DNA of 64,000 nt from an uncultured Clostridia bacterium (GCA_944384985.1 CALWVM010000001.1:1-64000); one strand, 5' to 3'; positions 19,273-29,818 are shown, numbered from the stretch's first letter. A program made the numbers and translations. Notes: generated from the sequence alone by a model not told the origin.

Positions 19273-21132
19273 TTATTTGTTGCCGTCCTCCACGTCGGTG
19301 TAATCCGCTTCGTAGTAACCGTCGTCACCTTTGTTCGCGCCCTGCGCGCCCGCATCGGTGGGACCGCCCTGCGCACCCTGCGCATTCTGCGCCTGCGCCG
19401 CGGCGGCACGGTAAATCTCTTCGGCGACCTTGTTGAATTTCTCGGTCAGCTCGTCTTTCTTCGCCTTGATGGCGTCGATATCCTCGCCCTTGAGCGCCTC
19501 TTTGAGGGCGTCCACTTTGCTCTGGATCTCGGTCTTGTCGGCTTCGGAAATCTTATCGCCGTTTTCTTTCAGGATCTTTTCGCACTGGTAGACCATCTGG
19601 TCCGCTTCGTTGCGGGCATCCACGCCTTCCTTGCGCTTCTTATCCTCCGCAGCGTACTTTTCGGCTTCCTTGACCGCCTTTTCGACATCCTCCTTGGACA
19701 TGTTCGAAGACGCGGTGATGGAGATGGACTGCTCTTTCTGCGTGCCGAGGTCCTTTGCCGAAACGTGGACGATGCCGTTGGTATCAATGTCGAACGTCAC
19801 TTCGATCTGCGGCACGCCGCGCGGCGCGGGCATGATGCCGTCCAGATGGAACACACCGAGCGTCTTGTTGTCGCGCGCGAATTCACGTTCGCCCTGCAGG
19901 ACATGGACCTCCACGGAGGTCTGGTTATCCGCAGCAGTCGAGAAGATCTGGCTCTTCTTTACCGGGATGGTCGTATTGCGGTCGATGATCTTCGTGAAGA
20001 CGCCGCCCATGGTTTCAATACCCAGCGACAGCGGGGTAACGTCCAGAAGCAGGATGCCCTCGACGTCGCCGCCGAGCACGCCGCCCTGGATCGCCGCGCC
20101 GACTGCGACGCATTCATCCGGGTTGATGCCCTTGAAGGGCTCAAGCCCCGTGAAGTTCTTGATCGCTTCCTGCACGGCGGGGATACGCGAGGAACCGCCC
20201 ACCATCAGGACCTTATTGATTTCGGAGGTCTTAAGGCCGGAATCCTGCAGCGCCTGACGGACAGGGCCCATCGTCGCTTCGACGAGGTCCGCGGTCATTT
20301 CATTGAATTTCGCACGCGTAAGCGTTGTCTCCAGGTGCTTCGGGCCCGTGGCATCCGCCGTGATGAAGGGCAGGCTGATGTTCGAAGTCGTGACGCTCGA
20401 AAGCTCGATCTTCGCTTTTTCCGCCGCTTCTTTCAAACGCTGCATCGCCATTTTATCCTGGCGCAGGTCAATGCCCTGCTCCTTTTTGAACTCATCCGCC
20501 AGCCAGTCAATGATGCGCTGGTCGAAGTCGTCGCCGCCCAGATGGTTGTTGCCGGCGGTGGCGAGCACTTCCTGCACGCCGTCGCCCATCTCGATGATGG
20601 ACACATCGAACGTGCCGCCGCCCAGGTCGTAGACCATGACCTTCTGGTCGTCCTCTTTATCAATGCCGTAAGCGAGCGCTGCCGCCGTCGGTTCGTTGAT
20701 GATACGCTTGACGTCCAGACCCGCGATCTTGCCCGCGTCCTTGGTCGCCTGACGCTGTGCGTCGGTGAAGTACGCAGGAACGGTGATGACCGCTTCATGC
20801 ACTGTGCCGCCGAGGTAGCTTTCCGCATCCGCCTTCAGCTTTTGCAGGATCATGGCGGAAATCTCCTGCGGGGTGTATTTCTTGTCGTCAATGGTCACAC
20901 GGTAATCCGAGCCCATGTGCCGTTTGATGGACGAGACCGTGCGTTCGGGGTTTGTGATCGCCTGACGTTTTGCGACCTGCCCGACCATGCGTTCGCCGGT
21001 CTTGGAAAACGCGACCACAGACGGTGTGGTGCGCGCGCCTTCCGCGTTGGGGATGACGACGGGCTCGCCGCCCTCGATCACGGCAACGCAGGAGTTTGTT
21101 GTACCTAAGTCAATACCGATAACCTTTGCCAT
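19273..21132 (-). CDS. dnaK: Chaperone protein DnaK (Hsp70)
   Basis: A 619-residue Hsp70. N-terminal [14 protein letters not shown], the ATPase signatures [13 protein letters not shown] and [13 protein letters not shown], the linker [17 protein letters not shown], and an acidic C-terminal tail after a Gly/Gln/Ala-rich stretch. 55 bp after grpE, transcribed with hrcA under CIRCE control. Confidence 0.98.
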   Translation of the reverse strand: MAKVIGIDLGTTNSCVAVIEGGEPVVIPNAEGARTTPSVVAFSKTGERMVGQVAKRQAITNPERTVSSIKRHMGSDYRVTIDDKKYTPQEISAMILQKLKADAESYLGGTVHEAVITVPAYFTDAQRQATKDAGKIAGLDVKRIINEPTAAALAYGIDKEDDQKVMVYDLGGGTFDVSIIEMGDGVQEVLATAGNNHLGGDDFDQRIIDWLADEFKKEQGIDLRQDKMAMQRLKEAAEKAKIELSSVTTSNISLPFITADATGPKHLETTLTRAKFNEMTADLVEATMGPVRQALQDSGLKTSEINKVLMVGGSSRIPAVQEAIKNFTGLEPFKGINPDECVAVGAAIQGGVLGGDVEGILLLDVTPLSLGIETMGGVFTKIIDRNTTIPVKKSQIFSTAADNQTSVEVHVLQGEREFARDNKTLGVFHLDGIMPAPRGVPQIEVTFDIDTNGIVHVSAKDLGTQKEQSISITASSNMSKEDVEKAVKEAEKYAAEDKKRKEGVDARNEADQMVYQCEKILKENGDKISEADKTEIQSKVDALKEALKGEDIDAIKAKKDELTEKFNKVAEEIYRAAAAQAQNAQGAQGGPTDAGAQGANKGDDGYYEADYTDVEDGNK

Positions 21133-21187
21133 AATAGATGCCTCCAGTAGAATAAATGTCTATATGATGATTTGGACGGGATCCCGC

Positions 21188-21775
21188 TTAGTTTGCGACC
21201 TTTACGACCGCCGGCCGCAGGATCTTATCGCCCAACTTATAGCCTTTGGAAAAAACCTCCGCCACGGTGTTGTCCGCAGCATTTTCATCCTCCACATGCA
21301 TGACGGCGTTGTGGATGTTCGGATCGAATGCATCGCCGGCCGCACCGAAGCTTTCCACGCCGAGCTTTTCAAAGCAGGCAGAAAGCTGGTTAAAAATCAT
21401 TTCCACGCCCTTACGGTAATCCTCGTAAGAAGCGTCCGCGCAGGCGGCGCGTTCGAAATTATCCAGTACCGGCAAGAGCTCCGCGAGCACGGAAGCCTTG
21501 CTGTCGGCGTACGCCTGTTCCTTTTCGCGCACAGAGCGTTTGCGGTAGTTGTCATACTCGGCAAGCGTGCGCAGGAATTTGTCGTTCGCCTGCAAAAGCT
21601 GGGCTTCGAGCTCCTGAAGCCGTGCGTCCGCTTGTGCCGCTTCGTCCGGCTGCGTCTCGGCATCCACCGGCGTTTTGGCCGCGGCGTCTGCCGTTTCGGG
21701 CGCTGTATCCGGCGTCTGCGGCTCGGCGTTTTTCTTTTCTTCTTCCGGCTTTGCCTTTTTTTCTGTCTTTGCCAT
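21188..21775 (-). CDS. grpE: GrpE nucleotide-exchange factor
   Basis: 195 residues: a charged, low-complexity N-terminus (about 1-55), the dimeric coiled coil (LQELEAQLLQANDKFLRTLAEYDNYRKR in parts), and the C-terminal beta domain ending VGDKILRPAVVKV-like. ATG 21775 follows GGAGG and lies 1 nt after the hrcA stop codon, implying coupling. Confidence 0.95.
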   Translation of the reverse strand: MAKTEKKAKPEEEKKNAEPQTPDTAPETADAAAKTPVDAETQPDEAAQADARLQELEAQLLQANDKFLRTLAEYDNYRKRSVREKEQAYADSKASVLAELLPVLDNFERAACADASYEDYRKGVEMIFNQLSACFEKLGVESFGAAGDAFDPNIHNAVMHVEDENAADNTVAEVFSKGYKLGDKILRPAVVKVAN

Positions 21776-21776
21776 G

Positions 21777-22814
21777 TTATTCCTCCACACTGTCGGAAAG
21801 GATCTTCCCGACGATCTCGGTCAGATATTGTAAACTCGGGATCAGCCGCGCGTAGTCCATACGCGTCGGGCCGATGAGCCCGATCGTGCCGCTCTCATGC
21901 CCGGCGATGGCGTATTTCCCGAAGATCATGCTGGAATTTTGCAGCTCGCGGTAGGGGTTTTCTTTCCCGATGACCACGCTGGGCTTCCCGTCCGCTGAAT
22001 GCGGGGCTTCGGAAAACACGCGGTCGAGCGGTTCGGCGTGCCGCAGGAAGTCCATGAGCTCAAAGGCATTCTGCGCATACTCGCGGTAGCCGAGCAGGTT
22101 GCTTTGCCCTTCCAAGAGCATCTGCGTGTGTTCGGTGGTGGCGGCAAGCTGTGCGAGCGTCACAAGCAGCGGCGTCATTTGCAGCGTCTTTTCGCCCAAA
22201 GAGACCGCCAGCGTCTGAATTTTTGCCACGGTCATGGCGGCGGTGGGTTTGCCGAGGAAGTTGTCGTTGACGATGTTGTAAAACGTCTCCGCCATATCCA
22301 CGGTGATCTCCGCATCCGTGCGGCAAACGCGGCTTTTGATGATCCCCGATGAGGTGAGCACCACGACCATCGCCGTGCGTGCGCCAATGGGCACGAGCTC
22401 CACGCGCCGCACCACGGCGGCCGCATCCGACGGGGTTGTGGAGACCGCCGCACAACGCGTCATTTCGGCGAGGAGGTTCCCCGCCGTTTCAAGCACCTGC
22501 CGCGAATCACCCGAGGCGGTGCGCAGCTTGGCGTCCAAGATTCGTTTTTCGACGGGGGAAAGGTCGTACTGCTTCATCAGATGATCGACATAATAGCGAT
22601 AGCCCGCACCCGAGGGGATGCGCCCCGCCGAGGTATGCGGCTGTTCGAGAAGCCCTTTGGCGGTCAGCGCCGCCATCTCATTGCGCACGGTTGCCGGCGA
22701 AACGGGCATGCCGAGCGCATCCACAAGCGTTTTTGAGCCGACCGGCTCGCCCGTGGCAATGTACCGCTCTATGATTGCAGCTAAGAGCTTTTTCTGCCGT
22801 TCCGACAGATCCAT
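21777..22814 (-). CDS. hrcA: Heat-inducible transcription repressor HrcA
   Basis: A 345-residue repressor of class I heat-shock genes. The N-terminal winged helix (LSERQKKLLAAIIERYIATGEPVGSKTL...PATVRNEMAAL) is followed by the GAF-like dimerisation/GroEL-responsive domain, with the C-terminal IGPTRMDYARLIPSLQYLT signature. ATG 22814 has GGAGG 8 nt upstream; the frame is open 30 codons further, over the CIRCE element, without domain support. First gene of the operon and autoregulated. Confidence 0.97.
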   Translation of the reverse strand: MDLSERQKKLLAAIIERYIATGEPVGSKTLVDALGMPVSPATVRNEMAALTAKGLLEQPHTSAGRIPSGAGYRYYVDHLMKQYDLSPVEKRILDAKLRTASGDSRQVLETAGNLLAEMTRCAAVSTTPSDAAAVVRRVELVPIGARTAMVVVLTSSGIIKSRVCRTDAEITVDMAETFYNIVNDNFLGKPTAAMTVAKIQTLAVSLGEKTLQMTPLLVTLAQLAATTEHTQMLLEGQSNLLGYREYAQNAFELMDFLRHAEPLDRVFSEAPHSADGKPSVVIGKENPYRELQNSSMIFGKYAIAGHESGTIGLIGPTRMDYARLIPSLQYLTEIVGKILSDSVEE

Positions 22815-22888
22815 GCGTTTCGCCTCCTTTTCCGTCGATGCAAGCGCAGCGCTCACGTCCGAAGACTGCGGCTGCCGCTTTTGTGGCG

Positions 22889-22915
22889 TTAGCACTCTAA
22901 ACACTCGAGTGCTAA
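22889..22915 (-). promoter_or_regulatory. CIRCE operator (HrcA binding site)
   Basis: A perfect TTAGCACTC-N9-GAGTGCTAA inverted repeat, placed between the hrcA promoter and its start codon. This is the canonical HrcA target. Confidence 0.97.
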
Positions 22916-22926
22916 TTTCAATGTAT

Positions 22927-22955
22927 ACTATACCCTTAGCTTACCGTTTTGTCAA
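22927..22955 (-). promoter_or_regulatory. Sigma-A promoter of hrcA-grpE-dnaK-dnaJ
   Basis: Minus strand TTGACA (22955-22950), 17 bp, TATAGT (22932-22927); the CIRCE operator begins 12 bp downstream, at about the transcription start. Confidence 0.9.
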
Positions 22956-23011
22956 GAATTTATTTGTAAACAATTTGTTAAAACGGAAAATTTGGGGTGC
23001 GATTGCAGCGT

Positions 23012-23268
23012 ACAGCGTTCAGATGTCTCAAGTCAACGGCGAGAGGGGCGGGGATTAAGTACCCGCCCCTACCACTTCAGGTTTTATTTTTCCTGCGCAG
23101 CCACAGATGGTTTGGGTTTCCGTGCTGCCACGCGTTTTTCTCTCCCTCCGGCTTCTGCCTTTGGCAAGACCCACCTCCCTCACCAGCGGGATGAAAAGCC
23201 CGTGCAGGCTTTCTGCTTTGTGCAACAGCCCCGCGCCGCATCTGCCTTCTGGCTTCTGACATCTGAAC
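23012..23268. repeat. Heptad-array bounded element (degenerate) enclosing a family 1 repeat
   Basis: The gap between hrcA and rplQ has no gene. A right array of four heptads (23241-23268: TCTGCCT, TCTGGCT, TCTGACA, TCTGAAC) faces a degenerate left array of xCAGxxx units (23012-23046). A poor copy of the family 1 repeat (23137-23193, TCTCCCTCCGGC...CACCTCCCTCACCAGCGGG) lies between them. Confidence 0.6.
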
Positions 23269-23290
23269 TCCCGGAGCACAGCGGCGCGAA

Positions 23291-23330
23291 AACCGCCCCT
23301 GCGCACAGTGTTCTGTGCGCAGGGGCGGTT
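23291..23330 (-). terminator. Terminator of the S10-spc-alpha superoperon
   Basis: A long perfect hairpin, ACCGCCCCTGCGCACAG paired with CTGTGCGCAGGGGCGGT around a 4-nt loop, followed on the minus strand by TTTTCG, 26 bp after rplQ. Confidence 0.9.
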
Positions 23331-23355
23331 GATGGTTTTATTTTGCGAGTTGTGC

Positions 23356-23868
23356 TTATTCCGCAGCCGTGGCTTCTTCCTTGGCTTCCGGAGCAGGCTC
23401 TGCCGCAGCTTCCGTCTTGGGTTCTTCCGCTTTCGGCTCTGCCTTGGGTTCCGTCTTGGGAGCGGCTTTTGCCGTCCGTCTGCCGGCGCGGCGAGCGGGT
23501 TTTTTCGCGGCTTCGGCATCCTCTTTCGTGACAAGTTCGATGATGCACATTTCCGCTGCGTCGCCGCGGCGCGTACCGGTCTTGATGATACGCGTATAGC
23601 CGCCGTTTACGTCCGCATAACGCGGCGCGATCTCGTCAAATAGCTTTTTGACAACCTCGTCTTTGGTGATATATGCAAACGCCTGGCGTTTGGCGTGCAG
23701 GGTGTTCTGCTTTGCGACGGTAATCATCTTTTCCGCCATAGCACGGACTTCTTTCGCTCTGGTCACGGTGGTCTCTACCTTGCCGTTTTCCAGCAGATAG
23801 GTCACCATGCCGCGCAGCATCGCCTTGCGGTGGTCGGTGGTTCTGCCGAGCTTTCTGGTTCCGGGCAT
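23356..23868 (-). CDS. rplQ: 50S ribosomal protein L17 (bL17) with long C-terminal tail
   Basis: 170 residues. The core (about 1-115) is standard bL17: [50 protein letters not shown]. It normally ends near residue 115-125; here about 50 extra residues rich in Ala, Glu, Lys and Pro ([18 protein letters not shown]...) follow, with no visible domain. Last gene of the superoperon. Confidence 0.96.
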   Translation of the reverse strand: MPGTRKLGRTTDHRKAMLRGMVTYLLENGKVETTVTRAKEVRAMAEKMITVAKQNTLHAKRQAFAYITKDEVVKKLFDEIAPRYADVNGGYTRIIKTGTRRGDAAEMCIIELVTKEDAEAAKKPARRAGRRTAKAAPKTEPKAEPKAEEPKTEAAAEPAPEAKEEATAAE

Positions 23869-23887
23869 CTAAATCACTCCTTTTTCC

Positions 23888-24838
23888 TTATTCGTCGTCC
23901 TTGCGGAGCGTGAAGTTCAGCGACTCAAGCTTGGCGATCACTTCTTCAAGCGACTTTCTGCCAAGGTTGCGCACCTTCATCATGTCCTCCTCGGACTTGC
24001 TGATCAAGTCTTCCACCGTGTTGATGCCTGCACGTTTCAGGCAGTTGAACGAACGCACGGACAGGTCAAGCTCCTCAATGGTCATCTCGAGGGCTTTTTC
24101 TTTGCCGTCGTCATCCTTGACGACCATGACCTCGGTGTTGCCCGCCTCGTCAGAGAGCTCCACAAAGAGGTTGAGGTGTTCAGTGAGGATCTTGGCACCG
24201 AGCGAAACGGCCTCTTTCGCAGAGATCGTCCCGTTCGTCCAGGCTTCGAGCGTAAGCTTGTCGAAGTCGGTGATCTGCCCCACACGGGTGTTCTCGACCG
24301 TGTAGTTCACTTTCAGCACGGGGGTATAGATGGAATCAATGGAGATCACGCCGATGACCGGCTGCATCATCTGCTTGTTGCGCTCTGCGGACACATAGCC
24401 GCGCCCGCGGTCGGCGGTCAGCTCCATGTTGAGCGTCGCACCCTCGGAAAGCGTCGCAATCAGATGATCGGGGTTCAGGATCTCCACCTCGGAATCCGTT
24501 TTAATGTCGCCGGCGCGCACTTCGCACTTGCCGGAAGCTTCGACGTACAGCGTCTTGGGGCCGTCGCCCTGGATCTTCAGGATGACGCCTTTGAGGTTCA
24601 GCACGATCTCGGTGACATCCTCTTTCACGCCGGGGACGGTGGAGAACTCGTGCAGCACGCCGTCGATCTTGACGGAAGTGATCGCATAGCCGGGCAGGGA
24701 GGAAAGCAGCACGCGGCGAAGCGAGTTGCCGATGGTCGTGCCGTAGCCGCGCTCGAGGGGTTCCATGGTGAATTTGCCGTAGGTGCCGTCCGCAGACAGC
24801 TCAACCACCTCTACGCTGGGCTTATCAATTCCTATCAT
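23888..24838 (-). CDS. rpoA: DNA-directed RNA polymerase subunit alpha
   Basis: 316 residues. The N-terminal dimerisation domain contains [23 protein letters not shown]; the C-terminal domain ([20 protein letters not shown]...[15 protein letters not shown]) is the UP-element/activator-binding alphaCTD. Between the alpha-operon genes rpsD and rplQ, as in most Firmicutes. Confidence 0.98.
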   Translation of the reverse strand: MIGIDKPSVEVVELSADGTYGKFTMEPLERGYGTTIGNSLRRVLLSSLPGYAITSVKIDGVLHEFSTVPGVKEDVTEIVLNLKGVILKIQGDGPKTLYVEASGKCEVRAGDIKTDSEVEILNPDHLIATLSEGATLNMELTADRGRGYVSAERNKQMMQPVIGVISIDSIYTPVLKVNYTVENTRVGQITDFDKLTLEAWTNGTISAKEAVSLGAKILTEHLNLFVELSDEAGNTEVMVVKDDDGKEKALEMTIEELDLSVRSFNCLKRAGINTVEDLISKSEEDMMKVRNLGRKSLEEVIAKLESLNFTLRKDDE

Positions 24839-24921
24839 TCAAAACCCTCCTATCGTTGGGTTCGGGCAAAAAGCCCGAAAAAGCGTATATTTCTGTATCG
24901 GAAACCTTTTGCTCTATGCGA

Positions 24922-25548
24922 TTATTTCGAATAGAACTCGACGATAAGATGTTCTTCAACAGGAACTTCGATCTGCTCGCGGTCGGGCAGCTTGACGACT
25001 TTCGCCGAGAACGCCTCGGCGTTTTTGTCCAGCCACTCCGGCACGGGGCGGGAAGCGTTCGCTTCGACGACCGCCTTGATCTTCTCGCTGTCGCGGCTCT
25101 TCTGGCGGATGGAGACCTCGTCGCCCGCTTTTAAGAGGTAAGAGGGGATATCCACCTTTTTGCCGTTGACGAGATAGTGGCCGTGTGTGACCAGCTGACG
25201 CGCCTCGGCACGCGAAGACGCCCAGCCGAGCAGATACACGACGTTGTCGAGCCGGCTTTCGCAGATGCGAAGCAGGTTTTCACCCGTCATGCCCTGGCGG
25301 CGTTCCGCCATGAGGAAATATTTGTGGAACTGGCCTTCCTGAATGCCGTAGTAACGGCGGGCCTGCTGCTTCGCGCGAAGCTGCATGCCGTATTCGGAAG
25401 TCTTTTTGCGGCTCTGGCCGTGCTGGCCGGGGGCATAGCTGCGGCGATCGACCGCGCATTTGTTGGTGTAGCAGCGCTCACCCTTCAAAAAGAGCTTTTT
25501 GCCCTCGCGGCGGCAGAGCTTGCAAGCCGCGCCTGTATATCTTGCCAT
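24922..25548 (-). CDS. rpsD: 30S ribosomal protein S4 (uS4), zinc-binding form
   Basis: 208 residues. The N-terminus [12 protein letters not shown]...CYTNKC has four Cys, the zinc-binding C+ form; the S4 RNA-binding domain follows ([31 protein letters not shown]). S4 is an assembly-initiating protein and in many bacteria a translational repressor of its operon. 83 bp separate it from rpoA; a short TCGGGC/GCCCGA hairpin lies in that gap. Confidence 0.97.
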   Translation of the reverse strand: MARYTGAACKLCRREGKKLFLKGERCYTNKCAVDRRSYAPGQHGQSRKKTSEYGMQLRAKQQARRYYGIQEGQFHKYFLMAERRQGMTGENLLRICESRLDNVVYLLGWASSRAEARQLVTHGHYLVNGKKVDIPSYLLKAGDEVSIRQKSRDSEKIKAVVEANASRPVPEWLDKNAEAFSAKVVKLPDREQIEVPVEEHLIVEFYSK

Positions 25549-25565
25549 AATTGCACCTCCGAAAC

Positions 25566-25964
25566 TCAGACTCTTCTTCTTTTGGGCGGACGGCAGCCGT
25601 TGTGGGGGATCGGCGTAACGTCCTTGATCATCGTGACCTCAAGACCCGCGGTCTGCAGCGCGCGGATGGCGGCCTCACGTCCCGAGCCGGGGCCCTTGAC
25701 GTAGACTTCGACGGTCTTCATGCCATGCTCGATGGCGATCTTCGCTGCGGTTTCGGCAGCGGTCTGCGCGGCAAAGGGCGTGGACTTTTTGGAGCCACGA
25801 AAGCCCATTTCGCCGGCGGAAGCCCACGAAACGGCGTTGCCCTGCACGTCGGTGATGGTGACGATGGTGTTGTTGAAGGTCGATTGAATATGCGCGGCGC
25901 CCTTGTCAATGTTCTTGCGCTCGCGGCGGCGGCGGGTAGCCGCACCTTTTTTAGCAGTAGCCAT
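25566..25964 (-). CDS. rpsK: 30S ribosomal protein S11 (uS11)
   Basis: 132 residues with the family patterns [22 protein letters not shown] (in parts), [14 protein letters not shown] and the C-terminal [19 protein letters not shown] platform protein near the E site. Start codon follows GAGGG; 15 bp after rpsM. Confidence 0.98.
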   Translation of the reverse strand: MATAKKGAATRRRRERKNIDKGAAHIQSTFNNTIVTITDVQGNAVSWASAGEMGFRGSKKSTPFAAQTAAETAAKIAIEHGMKTVEVYVKGPGSGREAAIRALQTAGLEVTMIKDVTPIPHNGCRPPKRRRV

Positions 25965-25979
25965 TTACGAAGCCCTCCC

Positions 25980-26348
25980 TTATTTCTTCTTGTTCGCGAT
26001 GGTCTTCTTCGGGCCCTTGCGGGTGCGTGCATTGTTTTTGGATGTCTGCCCGCGCACGGGAAGCCCCTTGCGGTGTCTCGTGCCGCGGTAGCTGCCGATC
26101 TCGATCAAACGCTTGATGTCGAACGCGACGTCGCGGCGCAGGTCGCCCTCTACCTTGACGTTGTGGTCGATGTATTCACGAAGTTTCGCAACATCCTCTT
26201 CGGTCAAATCCTTGACGCGGGTGTCGGGGTTGACCCCGGTTGCGGCGATGATGTCGCTTGCCGTCTTTCTGCCGATGCCGTAGATGTAGGTCAGGCCGAT
26301 TTCGACCCGCTTATCTCTCGGTAAATCAACACCTGAAATACGTGCCAT
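25980..26348 (-). CDS. rpsM: 30S ribosomal protein S13 (uS13)
   Basis: 122 residues: [25 protein letters not shown] at the N-terminus (helix-two-turn-helix), [16 protein letters not shown](R)[11 protein letters not shown]-type C-terminal tail reaching the P-site tRNAs. First of the rpsM-rpsK-rpsD-rpoA-rplQ block; preceded by a hairpin at 26410-26440. Confidence 0.98.
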   Translation of the reverse strand: MARISGVDLPRDKRVEIGLTYIYGIGRKTASDIIAATGVNPDTRVKDLTEEDVAKLREYIDHNVKVEGDLRRDVAFDIKRLIEIGSYRGTRHRKGLPVRGQTSKNNARTRKGPKKTIANKKK

Positions 26349-26409
26349 TTACAGTTGCACCTCCATTTTTGATGCGGAAATTTCCAATCCGTCGGTTTGT
26401 GAATCGCAC

Positions 26410-26440
26410 GTATCGTTGTTTAGATCTTTAACAACGATAC
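26410..26440 (-). promoter_or_regulatory. 11-bp hairpin in the rpmJ-rpsM spacer
   Basis: GTATCGTTGTT and AACAACGATAC form a perfect inverted repeat around TAGATCTTT. It lies in the only sizeable gap (104 bp) of this part of the operon, 62 bp before the rpsM start. No T run follows, so it is not an intrinsic terminator; a processing site or ribosomal-protein control site is possible. Confidence 0.5.
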
Positions 26441-26452
26441 CTCACAGCCCAA

Positions 26453-26566
26453 TTAACCCTGGCGCTGCTTGTGCTTCGGATTCTCGCAGATCACCATGAC
26501 TTTGCCTTTGCGCTTGATGATCTTGCACTTTTCACAAATCTTTTTCACAGAAGGTCTGACTTTCAT
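26453..26566 (-). CDS. rpmJ: 50S ribosomal protein L36 (bL36)
   Basis: 37 residues, [20 protein letters not shown] then [17 protein letters not shown]. The Cys-x2-Cys...Cys...His set makes this the zinc-binding (C+) form. GGAGG precedes the ATG. Between infA and rpsM, as expected. Confidence 0.97.
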   Translation of the reverse strand: MKVRPSVKKICEKCKIIKRKGKVMVICENPKHKQRQG

Positions 26567-26602
26567 TGTGTTACCTCCTTCAATCTGCAAAGCCTGCGGC
26601 TT

Positions 26603-26821
26603 TTATTTGGTTCGCCATGTAATGCGCCCGCGCGTGAGGTCATATGGCGACATTTCGACCGTCACTTTGTCGCCCGGCAGGATGCGGATATAATTCATGC
26701 GCAGTTTGCCGGAAATATGGGCTAAGATGTGATGACCGTTGGCAAGCTCTACCTGGAACTGTGCGTTCGGCAGCGCTTCCACGACCGTACCTTCAATTTC
26801 AATCATGTCCTGCTTTGACAT
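26603..26821 (-). CDS. infA: Translation initiation factor IF-1
   Basis: 72 residues, the normal IF-1 length. An S1-type OB fold: [45 protein letters not shown] and [13 protein letters not shown]. Its start lies inside the end of the upstream KOW gene (23-nt overlap). Confidence 0.98.
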   Translation of the reverse strand: MSKQDMIEIEGTVVEALPNAQFQVELANGHHILAHISGKLRMNYIRILPGDKVTVEMSPYDLTRGRITWRTK

Positions 26822-27071
26822 AAGCTATCGCCTCCGAATAATCCTTCAACGCTTGCTTGAGTGCCCGGTTGGACTGCATCTGCCGCTCGGTGAGAACGTG
26901 CGGCAATGCCGTCAGGTGCTTCGGGTTTTTCGCCTTGGGACGGGAAAGCGGCCGTTCCCTGCCGTCTGAGAGCAGCACGCGGTTTTCCGCCTGCCCCACA
27001 ACACACAGGATCCTGCCTTTTTCGCGTCCGCGCTCGGCGCGCACGAGCCTGCCTCGTTTCCATTCCGCCAT
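26799..27071 (-). CDS. KOW-domain RNA-binding protein (L14e/L27e-like)
   Basis: 90 residues. The KOW motif is [20 protein letters not shown] at the N-terminus; a basic middle ([14 protein letters not shown]) and a helical end follow. This protein is regularly found between map and infA in Clostridia and resembles archaeal/eukaryotic L14e; its exact role is not established. Overlaps infA by 23 nt, so it is cotranscribed. Confidence 0.85.
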   Translation of the reverse strand: MAEWKRGRLVRAERGREKGRILCVVGQAENRVLLSDGRERPLSRPKAKNPKHLTALPHVLTERQMQSNRALKQALKDYSEAIAYVKAGHD

Positions 27072-27082
27072 ACGCTGCCCTC

Positions 27083-27832
27083 TCAGATCTTCGTGAGGAT
27101 CTGCGGGCCGTCCGCGGTGATGGCGACGGTATGCTCAAAATGCGCGGCAAGCTTGCCGTCCCGGGTCTTGACCGTCCAGCCGTCGGGCAGTTGGCGGATC
27201 GCTTTGTCCCCTTCGGTAATCATGGGTTCAATGGCGATGACCATGCCCGGCAACAGGCGCACGCCCCTGCCGGGGGTGCCGAAATTCGGTACGCTGGGGT
27301 CTTCATGCAGCTTGGCACCGACGCCGTGCCCGGTGTATTCCCGGACCACGCCGTAGCCCCGTTCCTCACAGTACGTCTGCACCGCCGAACCGATATCGCC
27401 GAGCCTGCCGCCCGCGACCGCCTTTTCGATGCCTTTATACAGGCTCTCTTCGGTCGTGTCGCACAGCCGCTTCGCCGCTTCGGAAATCTTTCCCGCAGCG
27501 AAAGTGGCGGCATTGTCGCCGTTGTATCCGTCCACCTTGGCGCCAAGGTCGATGCTGACGATGTCACCCTCATGGATGACACGTTTTTTGCTCGGAATGC
27601 CGTGAATGACCTCGTCATTTATGGAAATGCACGCGGTAGCGGGAAAGCCGTACAAGTGCAGGAAGTTGGGCTCGGCGCCCTGCTTCTTGATGTACTCGTA
27701 AGCGATGCGGTCGATCTCATAGGTCGTGACCCCGGGCTTTACCGCCTCGCCCGCCACCTGCAATGCTTCCGCGGAAATGATACAAGCCTTTCGGATGAGC
27801 TCGATCTCCCGTGCCGTTTTCAGCACAATCAT
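27083..27832 (-). CDS. map: Methionine aminopeptidase, type I
   Basis: 249 residues that remove the N-terminal Met of new proteins. Metal ligands are in SIDLGAKVDGYNGDNAATF (two Asp), GHGVGAKLHEDP (His) and IEPMITEG plus HFEHTVAIT (two Glu). 2 bp after adk. Confidence 0.98.
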   Translation of the reverse strand: MIVLKTAREIELIRKACIISAEALQVAGEAVKPGVTTYEIDRIAYEYIKKQGAEPNFLHLYGFPATACISINDEVIHGIPSKKRVIHEGDIVSIDLGAKVDGYNGDNAATFAAGKISEAAKRLCDTTEESLYKGIEKAVAGGRLGDIGSAVQTYCEERGYGVVREYTGHGVGAKLHEDPSVPNFGTPGRGVRLLPGMVIAIEPMITEGDKAIRQLPDGWTVKTRDGKLAAHFEHTVAITADGPQILTKI

Positions 27833-27834
27833 GC

Positions 27835-28467
27835 TCAGTCCTCCAACGCTTTCATCGTAAGCGCAGTCGTGTCGGCGACTGCTTCCTGCCCTTCGACCAC
27901 GCGCAGGTTGCCCTTTTTCGCGTAGTAGTCTTTGAGCGGCTCGGTCTGCTCGTGATAGGTACGAAGCCGGTCGAGCACGGTCTCGGGCATGTCGTCTTTT
28001 CTCTGCACCAGCTTATCGCCGCAGACATCGCAAACGCCCTCGACTTTCGGCTTTTTGTACTCGATGTGATAGGTTGCGCCGCATTTTAAGCATACGCGTC
28101 TGCCCGAAAGGCGGGCGGCAATCTTTTCGTCGGGTACTTCGATGTCGATGACGCGGTCGATGCGCACGCCCATCTGGTCGAGCGCCTCTGCCTGCGGGAT
28201 GGTGCGCGGGAAGCCGTCCAGGATAAAGCCGTTTTTGCAATCGTCCGCCTGCAAACGCTCGCGGATGATCCCGATGACGACCTCGTCGGGAACCAGCTTG
28301 CCCGCATCGATAAAGGATTTTGCTTTAAGCCCCATTTCGGTACCGTTCGCCATGGCCTCGCGCAGCATATTGCCCGTCGAGATGGCGGGAATGCCGAGCT
28401 TTTCGCAGATCTTTTCCGCCTGCGTGCCCTTGCCCGCGCCCGGCGCGCCGAGTAAAATCAGGTTCAT
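27835..28467 (-). CDS. adk: Adenylate kinase, zinc-binding long form
   Basis: 210 residues. P-loop [17 protein letters not shown]-binding region [33 protein letters not shown]. The LID carries CLKCGATYH...CDVCG, a Cys4 zinc site typical of Gram-positives. Between secY and map. Confidence 0.98.
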   Translation of the reverse strand: MNLILLGAPGAGKGTQAEKICEKLGIPAISTGNMLREAMANGTEMGLKAKSFIDAGKLVPDEVVIGIIRERLQADDCKNGFILDGFPRTIPQAEALDQMGVRIDRVIDIEVPDEKIAARLSGRRVCLKCGATYHIEYKKPKVEGVCDVCGDKLVQRKDDMPETVLDRLRTYHEQTEPLKDYYAKKGNLRVVEGQEAVADTTALTMKALED

Positions 28468-28486
28468 AAAGTGCCTTTCCTTTCCG

Positions 28487-29818
28487 TTAATCCAAGAAGC
28501 CCTTGTAATGGCGCATCATCATCTGGCTCTCCAGCTGCTTGACCGTTTCGAGCGCAACGCCGACCATAATGATGATGGACGTGCCGCCCATGGTCAGGTT
28601 GACCTGCTTGTCAAAGAGCGCCGTGATCTGCGAGAACAGAAGCGGATACAGTGCCACGACAGAGAGCAGCAGCGCGCCGAGCAGCGTGATCTTCGAAAGG
28701 ATCTTCGTGATGTAATCCGAAGTGGGCTTGCCGGGACGGATGCCCGGGATCGCCCCGCTGTTGCGGCGGATGTTGTTTGCCATTTCAATGGGGTTGTACT
28801 GAATGGCCGCGTAGAAATACGCGAAGAAGATGATCAGTACGAAATACATCAGGAGATACGCCCAGTGGTCCGTGCTGAAGATGTTGAAGAAGCCCTGCCA
28901 GAAAGCGTCCCATTTGCTGTTTTCGGGATCGAGCGTTACAAACATCTCAATCGTAGGCGGCAGCGACAAAATCGAAGACGCGAAGATGACGGGGAGCACG
29001 CCGCACATATTGACCTTGATCGGGATGTGCGTGTTCTGGCCGCCGTACATTTTGCGCCCGACGACGCGTTTCGCGTACTGCACGGGGATGCGGCGTTCGG
29101 CGTTATCCATCCAGACGATGAAAGCGATCATCAAAAGCATGGAGACAAACGCAATCGGAATGAGCGCGAAGTACGCGCCGCCGCGGTCCACATAGGTATA
29201 CAGGTTGTAAAGGGTGGTGGGCATGCGCGACACGATGCCTGCGAACAGGATGATCGAAATGCCGTTGCCGATGCCCTTGACGTTGATCTGCTCGCCGAGC
29301 CACATCAGAAGCGATGCGCCTGCCGTATAGCAGAGGATGATGACGATGGCCTGGAACACAGCCCAGAAGCCGGTGTAAGCGGCGCCGTCATCCCCAACGG
29401 CGAGATAGCCCTGCGCACGGATATAGAAGTAATACGCGGTGCTTTGCAGCGCGGCAAGGCCGACTGCCGTATACCGTGTGATCGTCGACATCTTTTTGCG
29501 GCCTTCCTCACCCTCTTTGGCGAGCCGTTCGAGCGCCGGGATGGCGACCGTCAGCAGCTGGATGATGATGGAGGCGTTGATGTACGGCGTAATCGACATG
29601 GCGAACAGCGTACCGTAGTTGAACGCGTCGCCCGTCATCATGCTCAGGTACGTCATAAAGTTGTTGGCGTTCGCGTCCGTGATGATCCCTTCCGTAATGT
29701 TTACGAAGGGGACCGGGAGCGCGGCGCCGATGCGGAAGATGAGGATGATCAAAGCCGTATAGAGCAGCTTTTTGCGAAGATCCGCGATCTTCCAGGCGTT
29801 GATGAATGTCCGGAACAT
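28487..29818 (-). CDS. secY: Protein translocase subunit SecY
   Basis: 443 residues with ten hydrophobic helices, the pore of the Sec translocon. N-terminal [23 protein letters not shown], plug helix region ([20 protein letters not shown]) and the cytoplasmic loop [35 protein letters not shown] (seen in parts) are typical. The ATG overlaps the rplO stop (TGATG). Confidence 0.98.
   Translation of the reverse strand: MFRTFINAWKIADLRKKLLYTALIILIFRIGAALPVPFVNITEGIITDANANNFMTYLSMMTGDAFNYGTLFAMSITPYINASIIIQLLTVAIPALERLAKEGEEGRKKMSTITRYTAVGLAALQSTAYYFYIRAQGYLAVGDDGAAYTGFWAVFQAIVIILCYTAGASLLMWLGEQINVKGIGNGISIILFAGIVSRMPTTLYNLYTYVDRGGAYFALIPIAFVSMLLMIAFIVWMDNAERRIPVQYAKRVVGRKMYGGQNTHIPIKVNMCGVLPVIFASSILSLPPTIEMFVTLDPENSKWDAFWQGFFNIFSTDHWAYLLMYFVLIIFFAYFYAAIQYNPIEMANNIRRNSGAIPGIRPGKPTSDYITKILSKITLLGALLLSVVALYPLLFSQITALFDKQVNLTMGGTSIIIMVGVALETVKQLESQMMMRHYKGFLD

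Noticed and set aside
19213-21108. 631-codon open frame on the plus strand opposite dnaK
   Set aside because: Shadow of the GC-rich dnaK gene; its composition is that of an antisense frame and no domain or RBS is seen. The same applies to long frames opposite glgC (4963-6225), glgB (7030-8277), metG/aroQ (14813-16498), map/secY and the ABC genes.
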